DNA of 5,322 nt from Clostridia bacterium (lineage in GTDB: Bacteria > Bacillota_A > Clostridia > Christensenellales > Aristaeellaceae), in contig WRHG01000139.1 in assembly GCA_009783365.1 (NCBI GenBank), forward strand, positions 1-5,322. The letters are read 5' to 3'. This document shows, piece by piece, positions 4,401 through 5,322 of this stretch (the stretch's first letter is position 1; each line of letters opens with the position of its first letter). A program made the position numbers and the translations under genes. Under the pieces are notes generated by a model. That model saw only the letters and a program-made list of their open reading frames with translations. It made no database searches and was not told where the DNA came from.

Positions 4401-5322
4401 ACGCTTTCAAGGCCAACGCGGGTACGGAAGTCACCACTGACATCCTCTTTCTGAAAAAGCATGACCGGCCTATCGTCATTGAGCCGGATTGGGTACATCT
4501 GAACACCACTGAGGACGGGATTCCCGTCAATAGCTATTTTACCGAGCATCCTGAGATGATCCTTGGACAAATGGCTTGGGATGACAGCATGTACGGAAAC
4601 CATAAGGAAACGGCATGCCTGCCTATTGAAGGTGAAGAACTGTCTGTGCAGCTATCCCGCGCCATGGCAAACATCACCGGGCAGATTATCGAGGCAGAAT
4701 TGCCAGATTTGGGCGAAAGCGAAGTCATTGACGATTCCCTCCCGGCTGATCCGAACGTGAAAAACTTCTCCTATACCCTCGTAAACGGGGAGGTATATTA
4801 CCGGGAAAACAGCCGCATGGTGAGACCGGAGCTGAATGCCACTGCCAGGGAGCGTGTGCGCGGCCTGGTGGAACTGAGGGATTGCGTCCGGGAACTGATT
4901 GACCTACAAATGGTTGACACGTCGGATTCTCTCATACTGGAAACGCAATATCGGCTGAACGGCCTGTATGATGATTTCACAGGCAAGTATGGTCTTTTGA
5001 GCAGCCGGGGAAACGCCATTGCCTTTGCGGATGACAGTTCCTACTATCTACTGTGTTCCCTGGAAATCCTGGATGAGAACGGCGCTTTGGCCAGCAAAGC
5101 CGATATGTTTACCAAGCGCACCATTCGTCCGGCTCAAGCTGTCGAACATGTAGATACGGCCAGCGAAGCCCTGGCCCTGGCCATCTCGGAAAAGGCGCGA
5201 GTGGATATGGACTACATGGAAAGGCTCACGGGCAAATCCACGGAAGAGCTTGCGGCTGATCTTCGCGGCGTTGTTTTTCTCTTGCCGGGTGTGGATGAGG
5301 GCGAATCCCAGCAATATGCTCC
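1463..5322 (+). CDS. Giant ArdC-like / N6-methyltransferase / SNF2-helicase protein, N-terminal part (continues past window)
   Basis: This is one uninterrupted frame of 1286 codons, open at the right edge. From knowledge of the family, full proteins run to about 2000-3000 residues, with SNF2 helicase domains in the missing C-terminal part. Visible segments are: an ArdC-like antirestriction-type N-terminus (about 18-85, with FYKYPYHEQLMIYAQRPDA and RRGSKGIALID); a low-complexity linker (253-369) that coincides with the embedded tnpV gene; a family-typical module (about 394-520, FSHADIEAELCRG to TSDRYLTAEEK); an unassigned module (about 534-620); a beta-rich SIGDTLYLEDGKPFIVEDI segment (about 634-690); and an acidic Pro/Glu/Thr linker (about 694-715). 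A methyltransferase core follows, with YVGWGGIPQAF at 774-784, the SAM-binding EPACGVGNFFG at 844-854 and GNVPFG at 906-911 in place of the usual NPPY/F. A helical region then runs to the edge. It probably modifies or remodels element DNA in the cytoplasm; the substrate is not known. Confidence 0.92.
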   Translation, partial: MPGTAQSYAQMARHTAKQITGSHQAWTGFLTTAARFYKYPYHEQLMIYAQRPDATACAEYNLWNQTMLRYIRRGSKGIALIDPNADTPKLRYVFDIADTGTREHSKTPFQWEVNERNEAAATKVLESDYDVPATEGLERQLHSVAIQLAQVYWLDHRQEILGIVDGSYLEGYDEFNVGAAFHNAASVSLEYALLSRCGLNPETRFDHEDFLPIFDWNTPEAVSVLGTAVSEMSEEVLRHIEITLRNYERSYEHERADISPERRLSDSRSYAGDRPDPGQVRQDAQGVPERTPSNIVQFPGVYRGTAYPSAGDRGNSPEPVRTDDAPADGSEQHDGGAESRRSAALDRRDEQLESAGRRNDPYGAGVQLSLFPDEAAQIQAIDEAVSVPQTPAASFSHADIEAELCRGTGIVGGKMRVSAMYQRRESSKAIQDFLKKEYGTMGHSLTFLDGTSGFVDYRPGQGMKLVNYRTKDETVLKWPAVEKHLRSLVTSDRYLTAEEKQVFVERQRAAELSMAGNVADLDKPDYAEPPIMTDDLSYSSDYELDFKYVNDRLIVFNIRNHDPGQLSPIVARVEPDGEIVIIDEHLPEKERLEIQRAAESDLDIYKAQAEASLRQMVDAVEAPPSFAQSDAPRYSIGDTLYLEDGKPFIVEDIGFSEVRLRDPALLYPILRSESMESLRRLLERYPQPDLDEQTQEPEAESAEPETEKPAETESSMPPVPLVSPENFRITDDHLGEGGAKTKYAANVAAIRLLQTIEGEGRMAAPEEQEILSRYVGWGGIPQAFDDQNASWSREYTELKSLLPDLEYASARASTLNAHYTSPVVIKAIYQTIERMGFTTGNILEPACGVGNFFGLLPESMAGSNLYGVELDSITGRIASQLYPKATITVSGFEKTDQRDFYDLAVGNVPFGSYQVSDKAYDKLGFYIHDYFFAKAIDQVRPGGVVAFITSKGTMDKQSPEVRRYIAERAELLGAVRLPNNAFKANAGTEVTTDILFLKKHDRPIVIEPDWVHLNTTEDGIPVNSYFTEHPEMILGQMAWDDSMYGNHKETACLPIEGEELSVQLSRAMANITGQIIEAELPDLGESEVIDDSLPADPNVKNFSYTLVNGEVYYRENSRMVRPELNATARERVRGLVELRDCVRELIDLQMVDTSDSLILETQYRLNGLYDDFTGKYGLLSSRGNAIAFADDSSYYLLCSLEILDENGALASKADMFTKRTIRPAQAVEHVDTASEALALAISEKARVDMDYMERLTGKSTEELAADLRGVVFLLPGVDEGESQQYA
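2205..2211 (+). promoter_or_regulatory. Internal ribosome binding site for the embedded tnpV gene
   Basis: AAAGGAG lies inside the methylase/helicase coding sequence, eight bases before ATG 2220. It is identical in sequence and spacing to the site that serves the host gene at 1448-1454. A nearer ATG at 2214 is only two bases from this motif, so 2220 is the preferred start. Confidence 0.75.
2220..2567 (+). CDS. tnpV: TnpV-family transposon-encoded protein, overprinted inside the methylase/helicase gene
   Basis: This is a 115-residue protein read in the +1 frame relative to the surrounding giant gene and wholly contained in it. It matches the TnpV family along its length. It opens with MNELTYHRNGDYLIPDLTL, followed by GRYGRMRRAYLKEHHPILFN, a helical segment (LVSTGELHTHLLEIEETARSR), and the closing EALKAADPLRWTGEMNNLKAQAEE with ELVYS at the C-terminus. 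The family is named from Tn4451-type mobilizable transposons and its function is unknown; it is presumably cytoplasmic and mostly helical, with no membrane or signal segment. The start at ATG 2220 is chosen for its AAAGGAG site at 2205-2211. No separate promoter is evident, so it is probably translated from the giant gene's message. Over the same bases the giant protein is a disordered-looking linker, which suggests that the TnpV frame is the constrained one. Confidence 0.85.
   Translation: MNELTYHRNGDYLIPDLTLETAPTLGRYGRMRRAYLKEHHPILFNSLVSTGELHTHLLEIEETARSRLELMMPRLMEANNMTEALKAADPLRWTGEMNNLKAQAEETILTELVYS

Larger units (their letters stand above)
1..5322. mobile_element. Internal segment of a Tn1549/CTn-like integrative conjugative element
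   Basis: No element end, integrase or relaxase is visible, so the call rests on content and order. The order is TopB C-terminus, TTRAP protein, cysteine-rich VLP protein, and the giant ArdC-like/methyltransferase/SNF2 protein with a TnpV frame inside it. From knowledge of Clostridia elements, this set is characteristic of Tn1549-type ICEs and their mobilizable relatives. Both boundaries lie outside the window. The host is inferred to be a clostridial Firmicute; the genus cannot be told from this sequence. Confidence 0.8.

Noticed and set aside
4130..4603. 157-codon minus-strand frame in the methyltransferase region
   Set aside because: It is a shadow of the + strand gene, which carries the SAM-binding and GNVPFG motifs here; no family pattern on the minus strand.

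Overview
The window is an internal piece of an integrative conjugative/mobilizable element of the Tn1549 / CTn type that is widespread in Clostridia (gut Firmicutes). The evidence is gene content and order: the C-terminus of a topoisomerase III (TopB), a TTRAP-family 'transposon-transfer assisting' protein, a cysteine-rich VLP-domain protein, and the first 1286 or so codons of the very large element-encoded methyltransferase/SNF2-helicase polypeptide. Strong AAAGGA-type Shine-Dalgarno sites and mixed-GC codon use also fit Firmicutes. No integrase, relaxase, T4SS gene, element end or drug-resistance gene lies in the window.

Layout: 1-336 is the end of topB; 358-573 is the TTRAP protein; 578-994 is the Cys-rich VLP protein. 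All three are on + and tightly packed, so they are probably one operon. The operon ends in a strong stem-loop with a T tract (1106-1157). The 5' arm of that stem-loop is also the distal arm of a long-range inverted repeat (979-1002 with 1090-1113) whose first arm covers the VLP stop codon. The two structures exclude each other, as in an attenuator. Next, on the - strand, comes a very short gene (1187-1339) that is easily missed. It encodes a 50-residue protein with a DUF4177-like pattern and has its own extended -10 promoter (1410-1438) and a structured leader. The giant methylase/helicase gene then starts at 1463 on + and stays open to the right edge.

A second complete protein, a recognisable TnpV-family product (2220-2567, +1 frame, with its own AAAGGAG site), lies wholly inside the giant gene. 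In the overlap the giant protein reads as a low-complexity Gly/Arg/Asp/Ser/Pro linker, while the TnpV frame reads as a compact globular protein. This is a case of overprinting.

How they work together: TopB, TTRAP, VLP and the methylase/helicase protein are element maintenance and transfer genes. The giant protein begins with an ArdC-like (antirestriction-type) segment followed by an N6-adenine methyltransferase-like core, which suggests DNA processing or protection during transfer. The DUF4177-like gene points the opposite way, lies in a more A+T-rich stretch and looks like an independently expressed accessory cassette. The most notable observations are the overprinted tnpV, the hidden minus-strand gene and the alternative-fold RNA region after the VLP gene.
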